Origin: Chitinophaga sancti
GTDB taxonomy: Bacteria; Bacteroidota; Bacteroidia; Chitinophagales; Chitinophagaceae
Direction of reading: 5' to 3'
Assembly (NCBI RefSeq): GCF_034087045.1
Contig: NZ_CP139247.1
Span: forward strand, 3,870,001 to 3,934,000
DNA: 64,000 nucleotides
Made by a program: the position numbers and the translations under genes. The notes beneath the pieces are model-generated. The model was not told the DNA's origin. It searched no databases and worked only from the letters and a program-made list of their open reading frames with translations. Shown piece by piece: positions 34,668-42,803 of the stretch; position 1 is the stretch's first letter, and the number at the start of each line of letters is the position of its first letter.

Positions 34668-34699
34668 GGGCTGGCTGAAGGTGCTCCTTTGGCCAGCTC
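34668..34699 (+). other. Intercistronic stem-loop between ubiD and DUF554 genes
   Basis: GGGCTGGC (34668-34675) pairs with GCCAGCTC (34692-34699) with one G-U pair. There is no T-tract on the plus strand, so it looks like an mRNA processing or stability element and not a terminator. A related core recurs in the next gap. Confidence 0.55.
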
Positions 34700-34714
34700 A
34701 CTAAAAAAAATCAT

Positions 34715-35434
34715 ATGCTAACCGGACCAATTATAAATTCCGTCGCAACATTAACCGGCTCCATCATCGGGGCTACTATGGGAAACAAAATTCCTGAACG
34801 TCTCCGTCTTGCTCTTCCTATGACATTTGGTGCAGCTTCCATGGCACTGGGTATTAACTCAGTGGTCAAGGTAAGCATGCTGCCACCAGTAATCCTGGCA
34901 CTGCTGGTAGGTAGTGCGATCGGTGAACTGCTGAAAATTGAAAAGGGAATTGAATGGGCGGCTATCCGTGTCAACGGACCAATTCAGAAGATCTTCCCAA
35001 GAGAAAAAACGAATGAAGATCCGCAGGCTTTCCTGCAGAATTTTGTGGCTGTACTGGTACTCTTCAGTGCAAGTGGTACAGGTATATTTGGGGCATTGAA
35101 TGAAGGTATAACACATGATCCAACCGTATTGATATCCAAGGCGATGCTGGATTTCTTCACATCCGCCATATTTGCTACTTCCCTTGGCTTTATTGTGGCT
35201 ACTACAGTAATTCCGCAATTTATCATTCTCTGCGGTTTGTATTTACTGGCCGGGGTGATCCTGCCTTTGACCACTCCCCAGCTGATTGCTGACTTCTCTG
35301 CCTGCGGCGGCATAATCATGTTCGTAACAGGGTTCAGGATCTGCGGTATTAAGAAATTCCCTATAGCTAATATGTTGCCCGCGTTATTGCTGGTAATGAT
35401 ATTCTCACATTACTGGAGGTTACTCTTCCATTAG
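34715..35434 (+). CDS. DUF554-family membrane protein
   Basis: The 239-residue protein has six to seven membrane segments and matches DUF554 (YdfK/YqgA): N-terminal GPIINSVATLTGSIIGATMG, then LPMTFGAASMALGINSVVK, VALVLF-like ASGTGIFGALNEGIT, and a late glycine-rich helix. The family is thought to be a transporter, but no substrate is established. Its place between ubiD and ubiX suggests transport of the aromatic acid or its decarboxylation product; this is inference. Confidence 0.85.
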   Translation: MLTGPIINSVATLTGSIIGATMGNKIPERLRLALPMTFGAASMALGINSVVKVSMLPPVILALLVGSAIGELLKIEKGIEWAAIRVNGPIQKIFPREKTNEDPQAFLQNFVAVLVLFSASGTGIFGALNEGITHDPTVLISKAMLDFFTSAIFATSLGFIVATTVIPQFIILCGLYLLAGVILPLTTPQLIADFSACGGIIMFVTGFRICGIKKFPIANMLPALLLVMIFSHYWRLLFH

Positions 35435-35441
35435 CAAAATA

Positions 35442-35476
35442 GCCAGCCGGGGCTATAGGCAACGGCTGGCCTTTTT
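35442..35476 (+). terminator. Hairpin with T-tract between DUF554 and ubiX genes
   Basis: GCCAGCCG (35442-35449) pairs with CGGCTGGC (35463-35470), followed by CTTTTTC. It fits a weak intrinsic terminator inside the cluster and may lower expression of the downstream genes. Confidence 0.6.
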
Positions 35477-35491
35477 CTTTAAACTGATTTT

Positions 35492-36070
35492 ATGAAAAAG
35501 AGGATTATAATAGGTATCAGTGGCGCTACCGGTCTGCAATACGGTATTCGTGCACTGGAACTGCTCAAAGAACAGGATGTGGAAACACACCTGGTGGTAA
35601 GCAAAGCGTCGGAACTGGTAAGGACCTACGAAACCGATATAAAGCATGAAGAACTCATGTCTATGGCCGATGTAATTTATCCTACCGCCGATGTGGGAGC
35701 CGCTATTGCCAGTGGCTCTTTCAAAACCTTAGGGATGCTCATCGCCCCCTGTTCTGTAAAAACGATGTCAGAAATTGCCAGCGGTATTACCAACTCCCTC
35801 TTATCCAGAGCGGCCGATGTGGTTCTGAAAGAAAGAAGGAGACTGGTATTGTTATTCAGGGAAACTCCTTTACACCTGGGTCACCTGAGAAGCATGACAC
35901 AGGTAACAGAGATGGGAGGAATTATTATGCCCCCGGTGCCGGCCTTTTACCTGCGACCACAATCGGTCGATGAAATTGTAACCCATACAGTCGCAAGAGC
36001 ACTGGATCTTTTTGGATTTGATATCGATGTGCCAAGATGGAATCATGATCATAAGGCACAACTTCCTTAA
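35492..36070 (+). CDS. ubiX: UbiX-family flavin prenyltransferase
   Basis: The 192-residue protein begins with the flavin-binding GISGATGLQYGIRALELL and shows the conserved APCSVKTMSEIASGI, LLSRAADVVLKERRRLVLLFRETPLH and MPPVPAFYLRPQS blocks. UbiX attaches a dimethylallyl group to FMN to make the prenylated FMN used by UbiD enzymes. Its presence in the same cluster supports active decarboxylation by the UbiD protein. The similar LpdB subunit of gallate decarboxylases is an equivalent reading. Confidence 0.93.
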   Translation: MKKRIIIGISGATGLQYGIRALELLKEQDVETHLVVSKASELVRTYETDIKHEELMSMADVIYPTADVGAAIASGSFKTLGMLIAPCSVKTMSEIASGITNSLLSRAADVVLKERRRLVLLFRETPLHLGHLRSMTQVTEMGGIIMPPVPAFYLRPQSVDEIVTHTVARALDLFGFDIDVPRWNHDHKAQLP

Positions 36071-36098
36071 ATTTGCTGCATCAACAAATGCAGAACAT

Positions 36099-37166
36099 AT
36101 GTCGAAATTGAATATTCTGGTGCTGGGAATGTTCCTGGCTGCGTGCAACAGTGGACAAACGAATAAAAATACTACCGATACGATTGCGACTTCATCTGCA
36201 GTGCCACAGCTTGAGGAAGTATTCGCAGACTCCGCTTACCAGATTACGGGCGTAGCGGTGGCCAAAGATGGCCGGTTATTTACCAATTATCCTTACTGGG
36301 GCGAAAAACACGCATATTCCGTGGTAGAAGTGGTGAACGGTGAGCCCGTTCCTTATCCTGATACTACCTGGAATAGTTTTAAAAAAGGTGAAGATGGACA
36401 AAACAAATTTGTCTGTGTACAGAGCGTCGTGACAGATGATCAGGGTTTTTTGTGGGTCGTAGATGCAGCAGGCATCAATTTAGGACCTGTCTACCAGGGA
36501 GCCAATAAAGTGTTGAAAATAAACCTGGCTACCAATAAAATAGATAGGATCTATCATTTTCCCGAATCAGTGGCTGGCAAGGATAGTTACCTGAATGATA
36601 TCAGGATTGACAATGTGAATGGGTATGCATATATGACCACATCCGCCAATGGTGGAATTGTAGTGCTGAATACAAAAACAGGAGATTCCCGGCTGGTATT
36701 ACATGATCATTATTCTGTGCTGGCGGAAAAAGGGTATCACTTTGAAATGAATGGTAGAACGATGGTCGTGAATTCAGATGGTATCGCCCTCACGGCAGAT
36801 CAGCAGTGGTTATACTACAAACCATTGACGGATGATAAGCTGTACCGTATTAATACCGATCTGCTTCGAAACTTTAAGACATCTAAGAAGACCTTGCAGG
36901 ACAGTGTAAAAGACCTGGGCAAGTTTGTAACCACCGATGGGATGATCTTAGACAAAGAAGGCAATCTGTACATGGGTGACCTGGAAAAGAGCGCCATCGT
37001 GAAGATCACACCAGATCTGCAAATGCATTACATCGCGCAGGACAAAAAGCAATTGTTATGGCCGGATAGTTATAGTATCTCTGATGATGGCTATTTATAT
37101 ATTTCCTGTTCCCAGATCACTTATCCTCCTACATTACCATATAAAATATTTCGGTTAAAAATATAA
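36099..37166 (+). CDS. MRJP/yellow-like beta-propeller lipoprotein
   Basis: From ATG 36099 the product is 355 residues with lipobox LAAC, so it should be lipid-anchored. The rest resembles the major-royal-jelly/yellow family: VAVAKDGRLFTNYPYW, SVVTDDQGFLWVVDAAGI, YLNDIRIDNVNGYAYMTTSANGGIVV, MVVNSDGIALTADQQWLYYKPL and TDGMILDKEGNLYMGDLE. Bacterial members are often labelled L-dopachrome-tautomerase-related. Binding of a phenolic or related ligand would fit the UbiD cluster, but this is inference. An upstream in-frame ATG at 36012 overlaps ubiX and lacks a signal peptide. Confidence 0.85.
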   Translation: MSKLNILVLGMFLAACNSGQTNKNTTDTIATSSAVPQLEEVFADSAYQITGVAVAKDGRLFTNYPYWGEKHAYSVVEVVNGEPVPYPDTTWNSFKKGEDGQNKFVCVQSVVTDDQGFLWVVDAAGINLGPVYQGANKVLKINLATNKIDRIYHFPESVAGKDSYLNDIRIDNVNGYAYMTTSANGGIVVLNTKTGDSRLVLHDHYSVLAEKGYHFEMNGRTMVVNSDGIALTADQQWLYYKPLTDDKLYRINTDLLRNFKTSKKTLQDSVKDLGKFVTTDGMILDKEGNLYMGDLEKSAIVKITPDLQMHYIAQDKKQLLWPDSYSISDDGYLYISCSQITYPPTLPYKIFRLKI

Positions 37167-37311
37167 GGATATTTTCCCACGCTTAGCTAGATAGCTTATG
37201 ACGGTTGTAAGTGGAAGCTATCATAAAAAGATGGGGATGTATCATAAGTTGCCAGAAGGCTCCGGGAATTGCATGTACGAAAATTCTCTCCATCAGGTAC
37301 CAGAATAAAAA

Positions 37312-37341
37312 GGGGCTGTCTCGATGTTTTGAGCCAGCCCC
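37312..37341 (-). terminator. Terminator for the dienelactone hydrolase transcript
   Basis: GGGGCTG-x-CTC pairs with GAG-x-CAGCCCC around a short loop, with a run of T's following on the minus strand. The remaining part of the 304-bp gap is the dispersed 3' module (37351-37446) and, from 37167 to 37286, sequence with no clear feature. Confidence 0.75.
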
Positions 37342-37350
37342 ATCTTTTTT

Positions 37351-37446
37351 CTGAAAATGGTTTTCATACCTGTTGGAGAACTCCCTTAGTGATGAATGTT
37401 TTTATGCGGATACCTGATGGAGATAGTTAATCCCTGAAGTAACCTT
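37351..37446 (-). repeat. Dispersed 3'-end module, copy 1
   Basis: This stretch of about 95 bp aligns with the reverse complement of 43803-43897 (roughly three quarters identical, two indels) and in part with 53716-53768 and 45436-45478. Shared blocks include GAAAATGGTTTTCAT, ATGAATG and AGTNAATCCCTGAAGTAA. Read on the minus strand it lies between the hydrolase stop codon and the terminator. Near its gene-proximal end, a TACCTGATGGAGA (37411-37423) is inverted at 37287-37299 on the far side of the hairpin. Confidence 0.75.
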
Positions 37447-37470
37447 GAAAAGATTTTTATACAACTACTT

Positions 37471-38361
37471 TTATGATAGCTTTGCTTTGAAAAAATCTAT
37501 CGTTCGCTTCCACGCCAACTCTGCCGCAGCCTTGTCATACCTCGGCGTCGTATCATTATGAAACCCATGATTCACCCCCGGATAAATATAAGCCGTATAC
37601 TCTTTCTTTTCTTCTTTCAGCGCTGCTTCATAAGCCGGCCATCCTTCATTCACATGTGTATCCAACTCACCAAAATGCAATAAAAGGGGCGCCTTGATCT
37701 GTGCTACCTGGTCGCGTGAGGGCTGTGCACCATAAAAAGGCACTGCTGCTGCCAGACCGGGTACCTTCACCGCCATCATATTCGCAATCCATCCTCCAAA
37801 ACAGAACCCTACCACACCTACTTTGCCATTACAATCTTTATCGCTCTTCAAATATTCAAAGGCAGCAATAAAGTCTTCCAGCATTTCATTCTTATCTCTC
37901 TTCGCCTGCAGTTCGCGTCCTTTATCATCAGAACCCGGATAGCCACCTAATGGCGTCAATGCATCAGGTGCAATGGTGATAAACCCTGCCAATGCGGCAC
38001 GCCTTGCAACATCTTCAATATACGGATTCAATCCCCTGTTCTCATGTACGATTACGATACCACCCAATGGCTTTTTCGCATCTGCTGGTTTGGACAAAAG
38101 TGCTTTGATACTACCGCCTCCTTTAGGGGAGTTGTAAGTAATAAACTCCGTCTTTAGTCGCGGATCATCAGGTTTTACCTGTACATTATCCTGGTAGTTA
38201 GGCATCAGAAAGCTCATCAGTGCGGGCACTGTGATGCTCCCTACTGCAAATACAGAAAGCTTGTCGATAAAGTCCCGCCTGCTCAGGCGATTATGGGCAT
38301 AATCGTCATACAGGTCAAAGACTTCCTGTTTAATATCCTCTTTCTTGATGTTACTGCTCAT
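37471..38361 (-). CDS. Dienelactone hydrolase-family protein with Tat-like signal
   Basis: The 296-residue protein has an N-terminal LSRRDFIDKLSVFAVG segment (twin-arginine-like, followed by a hydrophobic stretch) and a dienelactone-hydrolase domain with GIVIVHENRGLNPYIEDVARR, the nucleophile Cys in VGFCFGGW, the acid region FGELDTHVN and the histidine in NHGFHND. This Cys-Asp-His triad is diagnostic of the family, which opens dienelactones or related esters. Export via Tat would place it in the periplasm. It appears to be monocistronic; the TonB gene upstream starts a separate unit or a loose operon. Confidence 0.9.
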   Translation of the reverse strand: MSSNIKKEDIKQEVFDLYDDYAHNRLSRRDFIDKLSVFAVGSITVPALMSFLMPNYQDNVQVKPDDPRLKTEFITYNSPKGGGSIKALLSKPADAKKPLGGIVIVHENRGLNPYIEDVARRAALAGFITIAPDALTPLGGYPGSDDKGRELQAKRDKNEMLEDFIAAFEYLKSDKDCNGKVGVVGFCFGGWIANMMAVKVPGLAAAVPFYGAQPSRDQVAQIKAPLLLHFGELDTHVNEGWPAYEAALKEEKKEYTAYIYPGVNHGFHNDTTPRYDKAAAELAWKRTIDFFKAKLS

Positions 38362-38394
38362 ATGGATGAAGGTTTATCCTTTAAATTTAAGATA

Positions 38395-40731
38395 TTATCT
38401 GAACTTAAAGGATACCGTCGTACTGAATCTGCGTGGCATCATCTGACTTACATAGCTACCCCAGTATACTTCATTGGTGAGGTTATCCATTTTCAGGCTG
38501 ATACGGTAAGCGGAACGCTCATAACTTAATACGGCATTCAATACAGTATAAGAAGGAAGATAGAACTCACCGGAAGAACGGGACTGCGTTATATACGCCT
38601 TACCGTTATAGTTACCGCCGATCCCTAATCCAAGGCCGCGTATTGCCGTATTTAAAAAATGATAGCTTACCCACAGATTCGCCATCTGTGCAGGACCTGT
38701 CCATTGATGAAGGCCATCTACATCAGCATTTGTATTGATAGTATAGATATCATTGTACGCATACCCGGCAATGATGTTCAGTCCTTTGACCGGGTTGGCA
38801 ATCACTTCCGCTTCGTATCCTTTACTCAGCTGACCACCATCCTGAACAGAATAGCTATCAGCATTCGTACGGATCACGTCATCCACCTTGATGTGGTAGT
38901 AGCTGAAGGTACCATTCAGTTTGCCATTAAAGAACTCCATTTTTACACCGGTTTCCCATTGGTTCGCATGACTTGGTTTGAAAGAACTGAATTTACCATC
39001 TGGTTGTTGAGTGGGTGCATTATTGCTGAAACCGTTCATGTAATTACCAAATACTGACAGGTGTTTAGGCACCAGCTGGTATACGAGCCCTAACTTGGGA
39101 GAAAGGGCAGTCTGGTTATATTTGCCGGTAGTCGTATCGTTATTGGCATCGTAGGTACCATTGTTTACAAAGTGGTCCACACGCAGACTGGCCATTACCA
39201 GCAGTTCATCAGTAATATTCAGTACATCGGATGCATACGCGCTGTAGATGCTTTGTTCACTCCTGCTTTTAGAGCTTGGAACGGTTGCCAGCGCCGCCTG
39301 TAAAGCAGGTATGGTCAGTTCATTATACCTTGGGTCATGACCTGCAATTGTCACCTGGTCAAAACCATATACGCTTGCAGAAGTCGCGTTCGTGATACCA
39401 TTCAGGAAGTCCAGCCCTAATACGAGGCGGTTGCGGAGCTTACCTATTTTAAAATCACCATTAAAGTTCTGTTGTACTTCGGTATAATTATATTGGCTAT
39501 GCTCATAACCCGGATTGCGGGAAACGGCGGTATCACCTAAAATACTGTTCCAGCTCCAATAGCCCTCTACTTCAGAATTGGTATGAGAGAAGGAGGTCTG
39601 TGAAGTCCACTGATCATTGATCTTGTAGTTTACTCCACCATTTAAACTTACAGAAGGCGTTTTCCCATAGATGTCGTTGCTGCTGTAAGATCTTTTCCAG
39701 TTTACACTCAGCAGTCGTGGATTGGTTTTGGTAAAAGAAGCCTGCGGAAACAAACGGTTGAAGTCATTTGCTTTCTGGTTATATATTTCTGCATCCAGTG
39801 TTACAGTAAGTCTGTCACTGGCTTTATATACAAGGGATGGCGCAATGAACAGTCGCTTTGTAAAGCCTGCATCCTGAAAACTACCTTCATCGTGGTAAGC
39901 GATATTGGTACGGAGTAGCAGGTCTTTTTCTTTGTTCAGGGGCGTGTTGAAATCGGCTGTTACCCTGCTTAAACCAAAGCCCCCTAGAGTATAACTGATT
40001 TCCCCATTAAAGGTCTCATACGGTTTCTTCGTCACCCTGTTCAGCAGACCGCCAAAAGAAGTAAGGGAACTACCAAACAAAGTAGCGGAAGGACCTTTCA
40101 GTACTTCGATGCGTTCGATGTTGGCAATTTCAATACTGTTAGCTTTGTAATCCTGCAGGCCGTTGCGCAGGTAGCTGGTGGTAAAGAACCCTCTCAGGTT
40201 AAAGGAATTGGAACCATTGACCAATGCCTGGCTTACGCCGGTTACATTTTTCAACACATCGTTATAGCTCACGATCACCTGGTCCTGAAGTAATTCCTTT
40301 GGTACTACATTGTACACCTGCGGATTCTCCAGGTTCTTCAGGGGCATACGGGCGATGTTCTCAGTTTCCTTCTTTGCAAATTTATTATAGCCTGAAGAGA
40401 CGGTAACTTCCTGCAGGGTGTGATTATCTTCAGAAAGAGAGAAGTTGATCGTTACGGTTTGATCATTGGCTACTTCTACCTGTTGAAATTGTGCTTTCAG
40501 TCCTGTAAAACTGGCGACTATTGTATACTTACCGGTTCTGATATTATTCAGCTGATAATGTCCCTGTCGGTCAGCAGAGGTGCCGGTATTACCGGGTTGG
40601 AGGGTGATGTCGACGAAAGGGGCGGGCTTGCCGTCGGCAGTTCTTACTTCGCCTGTGATGGTGCCATGTTGGGCCATGACAGTGAGACTGCAGACAGAAA
40701 GTACTGCCACAAAAAATGTGCTTTTAAGCAT
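38395..40731 (-). CDS. TonB-dependent siderophore receptor
   Basis: The 778-residue product has a signal peptide (near VMAQ), a CarboxypepD_reg-like domain (about 24-100: ITGEVRTADGKPAPFVDITL), a plug domain with VLKNVTGVSQ, NIERIEVLKGPSATLFGSS and LLNRVTKKP, and a 22-strand-type barrel ending STTVSFKFR. The pattern is that of ferric-siderophore receptors of the FhuA/FhuE type, which import Fe3+ chelates with TonB energy. It lies 33 bp upstream of the dienelactone hydrolase gene on the same strand. The ligand is not determinable here. Confidence 0.92.
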   Translation of the reverse strand: MLKSTFFVAVLSVCSLTVMAQHGTITGEVRTADGKPAPFVDITLQPGNTGTSADRQGHYQLNNIRTGKYTIVASFTGLKAQFQQVEVANDQTVTINFSLSEDNHTLQEVTVSSGYNKFAKKETENIARMPLKNLENPQVYNVVPKELLQDQVIVSYNDVLKNVTGVSQALVNGSNSFNLRGFFTTSYLRNGLQDYKANSIEIANIERIEVLKGPSATLFGSSLTSFGGLLNRVTKKPYETFNGEISYTLGGFGLSRVTADFNTPLNKEKDLLLRTNIAYHDEGSFQDAGFTKRLFIAPSLVYKASDRLTVTLDAEIYNQKANDFNRLFPQASFTKTNPRLLSVNWKRSYSSNDIYGKTPSVSLNGGVNYKINDQWTSQTSFSHTNSEVEGYWSWNSILGDTAVSRNPGYEHSQYNYTEVQQNFNGDFKIGKLRNRLVLGLDFLNGITNATSASVYGFDQVTIAGHDPRYNELTIPALQAALATVPSSKSRSEQSIYSAYASDVLNITDELLVMASLRVDHFVNNGTYDANNDTTTGKYNQTALSPKLGLVYQLVPKHLSVFGNYMNGFSNNAPTQQPDGKFSSFKPSHANQWETGVKMEFFNGKLNGTFSYYHIKVDDVIRTNADSYSVQDGGQLSKGYEAEVIANPVKGLNIIAGYAYNDIYTINTNADVDGLHQWTGPAQMANLWVSYHFLNTAIRGLGLGIGGNYNGKAYITQSRSSGEFYLPSYTVLNAVLSYERSAYRISLKMDNLTNEVYWGSYVSQMMPRRFSTTVSFKFR

Positions 40732-40910
40732 GTGGTATAGTATTATAGATAATGGTATATAATTCGTGCAATATCAGGTTGGTCAGAATAGTTGTATGCA
40801 AATCTGGCGGTGCCAAAATTAGGCAATAGGGCGTCTGCCGGTTTACGCATTCCGGAAAAATTAAAGAGAAGAATAAATCGCTTTTGAGCGAAGAAATTTG
40901 TAGAAATTGA

Positions 40911-41489
40911 TTAGTGCTCTTTTAATTTATTTTCTATTCTCCTGTCAGGGATGAACCAGATAACGGCTATGAGCACATAAAAGAAGATACTGATAATGGG
41001 GTAGAACCAGGCAACAGCGATACCGGAAATATACAGTGCAATAGAGAGATAGGTTTTGTAATCGCTTTTATAGGCATCTTTGAGCCGGGAGTTAGGTCCT
41101 TCATGTTTGATAATAATAATTGTCAGCAACTTCCATGAGGCGCCACACATCAGGAGAATAAATCCATAGAAAGCTACAGGCAGCGAGGCAAAATGGTTCT
41201 CATCTATCCACCCGGTAGCAAAAGGTAGCAAGGAGATCCAGAAGAGCAGATGAAGATTGCCCCAAAGGATAGCGCCATTTACTTCTTTGACAATGTGGAA
41301 GAGGTGGTGGTGGTTATTCCAGTAGATACCTACATAGATAAAACTGAATAAGTAAGAGAGCGCGATGGGGAGGAGGGGAATAATGGCGGTGAGGTTGGTG
41401 CCGTGGGGGATTTTGATTTCCAGTACCATGATGGTGATGATGATGGCGAGGACACCGTCACTGAATGCTTCAAGCCTGCTTTTATTCAT
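40911..41489 (-). CDS. TMEM175/DUF1211-family potassium-channel-like protein
   Basis: The 192-residue protein has six hydrophobic helices and begins RLEAFSDGVLAIIITIMVLE, the RxxxFSD hallmark of the TMEM175 family in helix 1. Bacterial TMEM175 proteins form tetrameric K+-permeable channels. The rest (PLLPIALSYLFSFIYVGIYWNNHHHLF) fits. The gene stands 43 bp from the DUF434 gene and may be cotranscribed with it. Confidence 0.9.
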   Translation of the reverse strand: MNKSRLEAFSDGVLAIIITIMVLEIKIPHGTNLTAIIPLLPIALSYLFSFIYVGIYWNNHHHLFHIVKEVNGAILWGNLHLLFWISLLPFATGWIDENHFASLPVAFYGFILLMCGASWKLLTIIIIKHEGPNSRLKDAYKSDYKTYLSIALYISGIAVAWFYPIISIFFYVLIAVIWFIPDRRIENKLKEH

Positions 41490-41532
41490 TGTGGTTTCTT
41501 ACTAAATTACAGATATTTATCCTAATACCGGT

Positions 41533-42225
41533 TTACCTGGCAGATACAATATGCTTGCCCGCCAAATAATCCTGTTGTATCATATACGCACCCAGATTAA
41601 ACCATGCCGTACATTCATTCAATACAAATGCATCGGCACTGCATGCCCACACCTTGTTGTCAATCAGGTATTGGTCGGGATGTTGATGCAGCATAATCTC
41701 CCAGTGAAATTCATGTAGTGCCGCCAGCTCATAACAATACGTTTTTAACTTTCCACTATTGGATACAGGTGAGTCAAAAACCCACACTACCTTTTGCACA
41801 CCCAGCGATTGCAGGGCACGGCCCACCAGCAATAACACAGCTTCAGTCTGCGCTACCTGTTTGTAAGTGCCATGTACAGAAGAGATGTCTCTATAGCAAC
41901 CATCCAGTCCTTTAAATACAACTCCCCCGGAAAGTAACGTTTCTAACAATATGAGAATATTGAACCCATCCACATAAATAGTCTTGTCTTTCAATTGCTC
42001 AGGGCGCAGCTCTTTTTGTAACCTGTTTTGCAACTCCTGTTCACCACATACCATTCCCAATAATGCGGTTTGTTGTTTCTTCACGAGTGCGTACCGGTTG
42101 CCTACCAATGCAACAGCTGCCCTGGCAGGGTAATTCCTGGATAGTAAATAATACATATCCGCTACAGCCAGTTTCAACTTTTTCCCGTCTTCAAATAAGG
42201 CATTATCCTGTTCATTGGTTCTCAT
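41533..42225 (-). CDS. DUF434-family protein
   Basis: The 230-residue protein matches DUF434 with its linked DUF5616 region: LKLAVADMYYLLSRNYPARAAVALVGNRY, then DKTIYVDGFNILILLETLLSGGVVFKG, VVWVFDSPVSNSGKLKTY and ACSADAFVLN. The acidic residues in VDGFN, FDSPVSNSG and SADAFV suggest a PIN/NYN-like metal-dependent nuclease fold, but no activity is established. Its start lies only 26 bp from the start of the divergent Crp gene, so both promoters must overlap coding DNA. Confidence 0.8.
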   Translation of the reverse strand: MRTNEQDNALFEDGKKLKLAVADMYYLLSRNYPARAAVALVGNRYALVKKQQTALLGMVCGEQELQNRLQKELRPEQLKDKTIYVDGFNILILLETLLSGGVVFKGLDGCYRDISSVHGTYKQVAQTEAVLLLVGRALQSLGVQKVVWVFDSPVSNSGKLKTYCYELAALHEFHWEIMLHQHPDQYLIDNKVWACSADAFVLNECTAWFNLGAYMIQQDYLAGKHIVSAR

Positions 42226-42238
42226 GCAGGCAAGTTAC

Positions 42239-42246
42239 TATATTTG
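42239..42246 (+). promoter_or_regulatory. Promoter of the Crp-like gene (TATATTTG)
   Basis: TATATTTG ends 5 bases before the ATG at 42252. An ATTG lies 21 bases further upstream (42214-42217), within the start region of the divergent DUF434 gene, at the spacing expected for a -33 element. It is the best-supported promoter in the window. Confidence 0.55.
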
Positions 42247-42251
42247 TAGCT

Positions 42252-42773
42252 ATGGATTGGAAAGCCCGTTTTGAAACACAATCCTTCAACGAAGGAGATA
42301 TCATATTTGCCCCCGGTGGCATTTGCAGGCACCTGTATTTTATTAATCAGGGAGTGGTGCGCATTATGTCTGTTTCTGACAAGGGAGATGATATTACCCA
42401 TTATTTCCTGAAGGAGGATTATTTCTGTACGATACTGGGAAGCTTTTTGGAGCAAATACCCGCGCTGGAGGGAATACAGGCCGCGACCGATGTTGAAGTC
42501 TTAGTGATCGGGAAGGATGAATTCAACCAGTTATCCAAAGAAGACGAAGCTTTCAAAAAGACGTTTGATTTGCATACCACCCAGGGGTTATTACAAAAGA
42601 TACAGTTTAAGAATATGCTGCATGGCCATGATGCCACTACCCGTTACCGTTTATTCCTTGAAAGACTCCCTGATATCGCTGCCCGCGTACAATTAGGATA
42701 TATCGCATCTTATCTTGGCATTACCCAGCAATCCCTTAGCAGGATCCGTAAGAATTTACCAAATGGTAAATAG
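42252..42773 (+). CDS. Crp/Fnr-family regulator
   Basis: From ATG 42252 the product is 173 residues, with a cyclic-nucleotide-binding-like domain (about 10-110: FNEGDIIFAPGGICRHLYFINQGVVRI) and a short C-terminal recognition region (LGYIASYLGITQQSLSRIRKNL). This compact Crp type is common in Bacteroidota; the sequence lacks an obvious cAMP-binding arginine pair, so the effector is unknown. An SDR gene follows after 30 bp and is the likely target or partner. Confidence 0.88.
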   Translation: MDWKARFETQSFNEGDIIFAPGGICRHLYFINQGVVRIMSVSDKGDDITHYFLKEDYFCTILGSFLEQIPALEGIQAATDVEVLVIGKDEFNQLSKEDEAFKKTFDLHTTQGLLQKIQFKNMLHGHDATTRYRLFLERLPDIAARVQLGYIASYLGITQQSLSRIRKNLPNGK

Positions 42774-42803
42774 ATTGGCAATACGGCAGGCTAGTTTTAC
42801 AGC

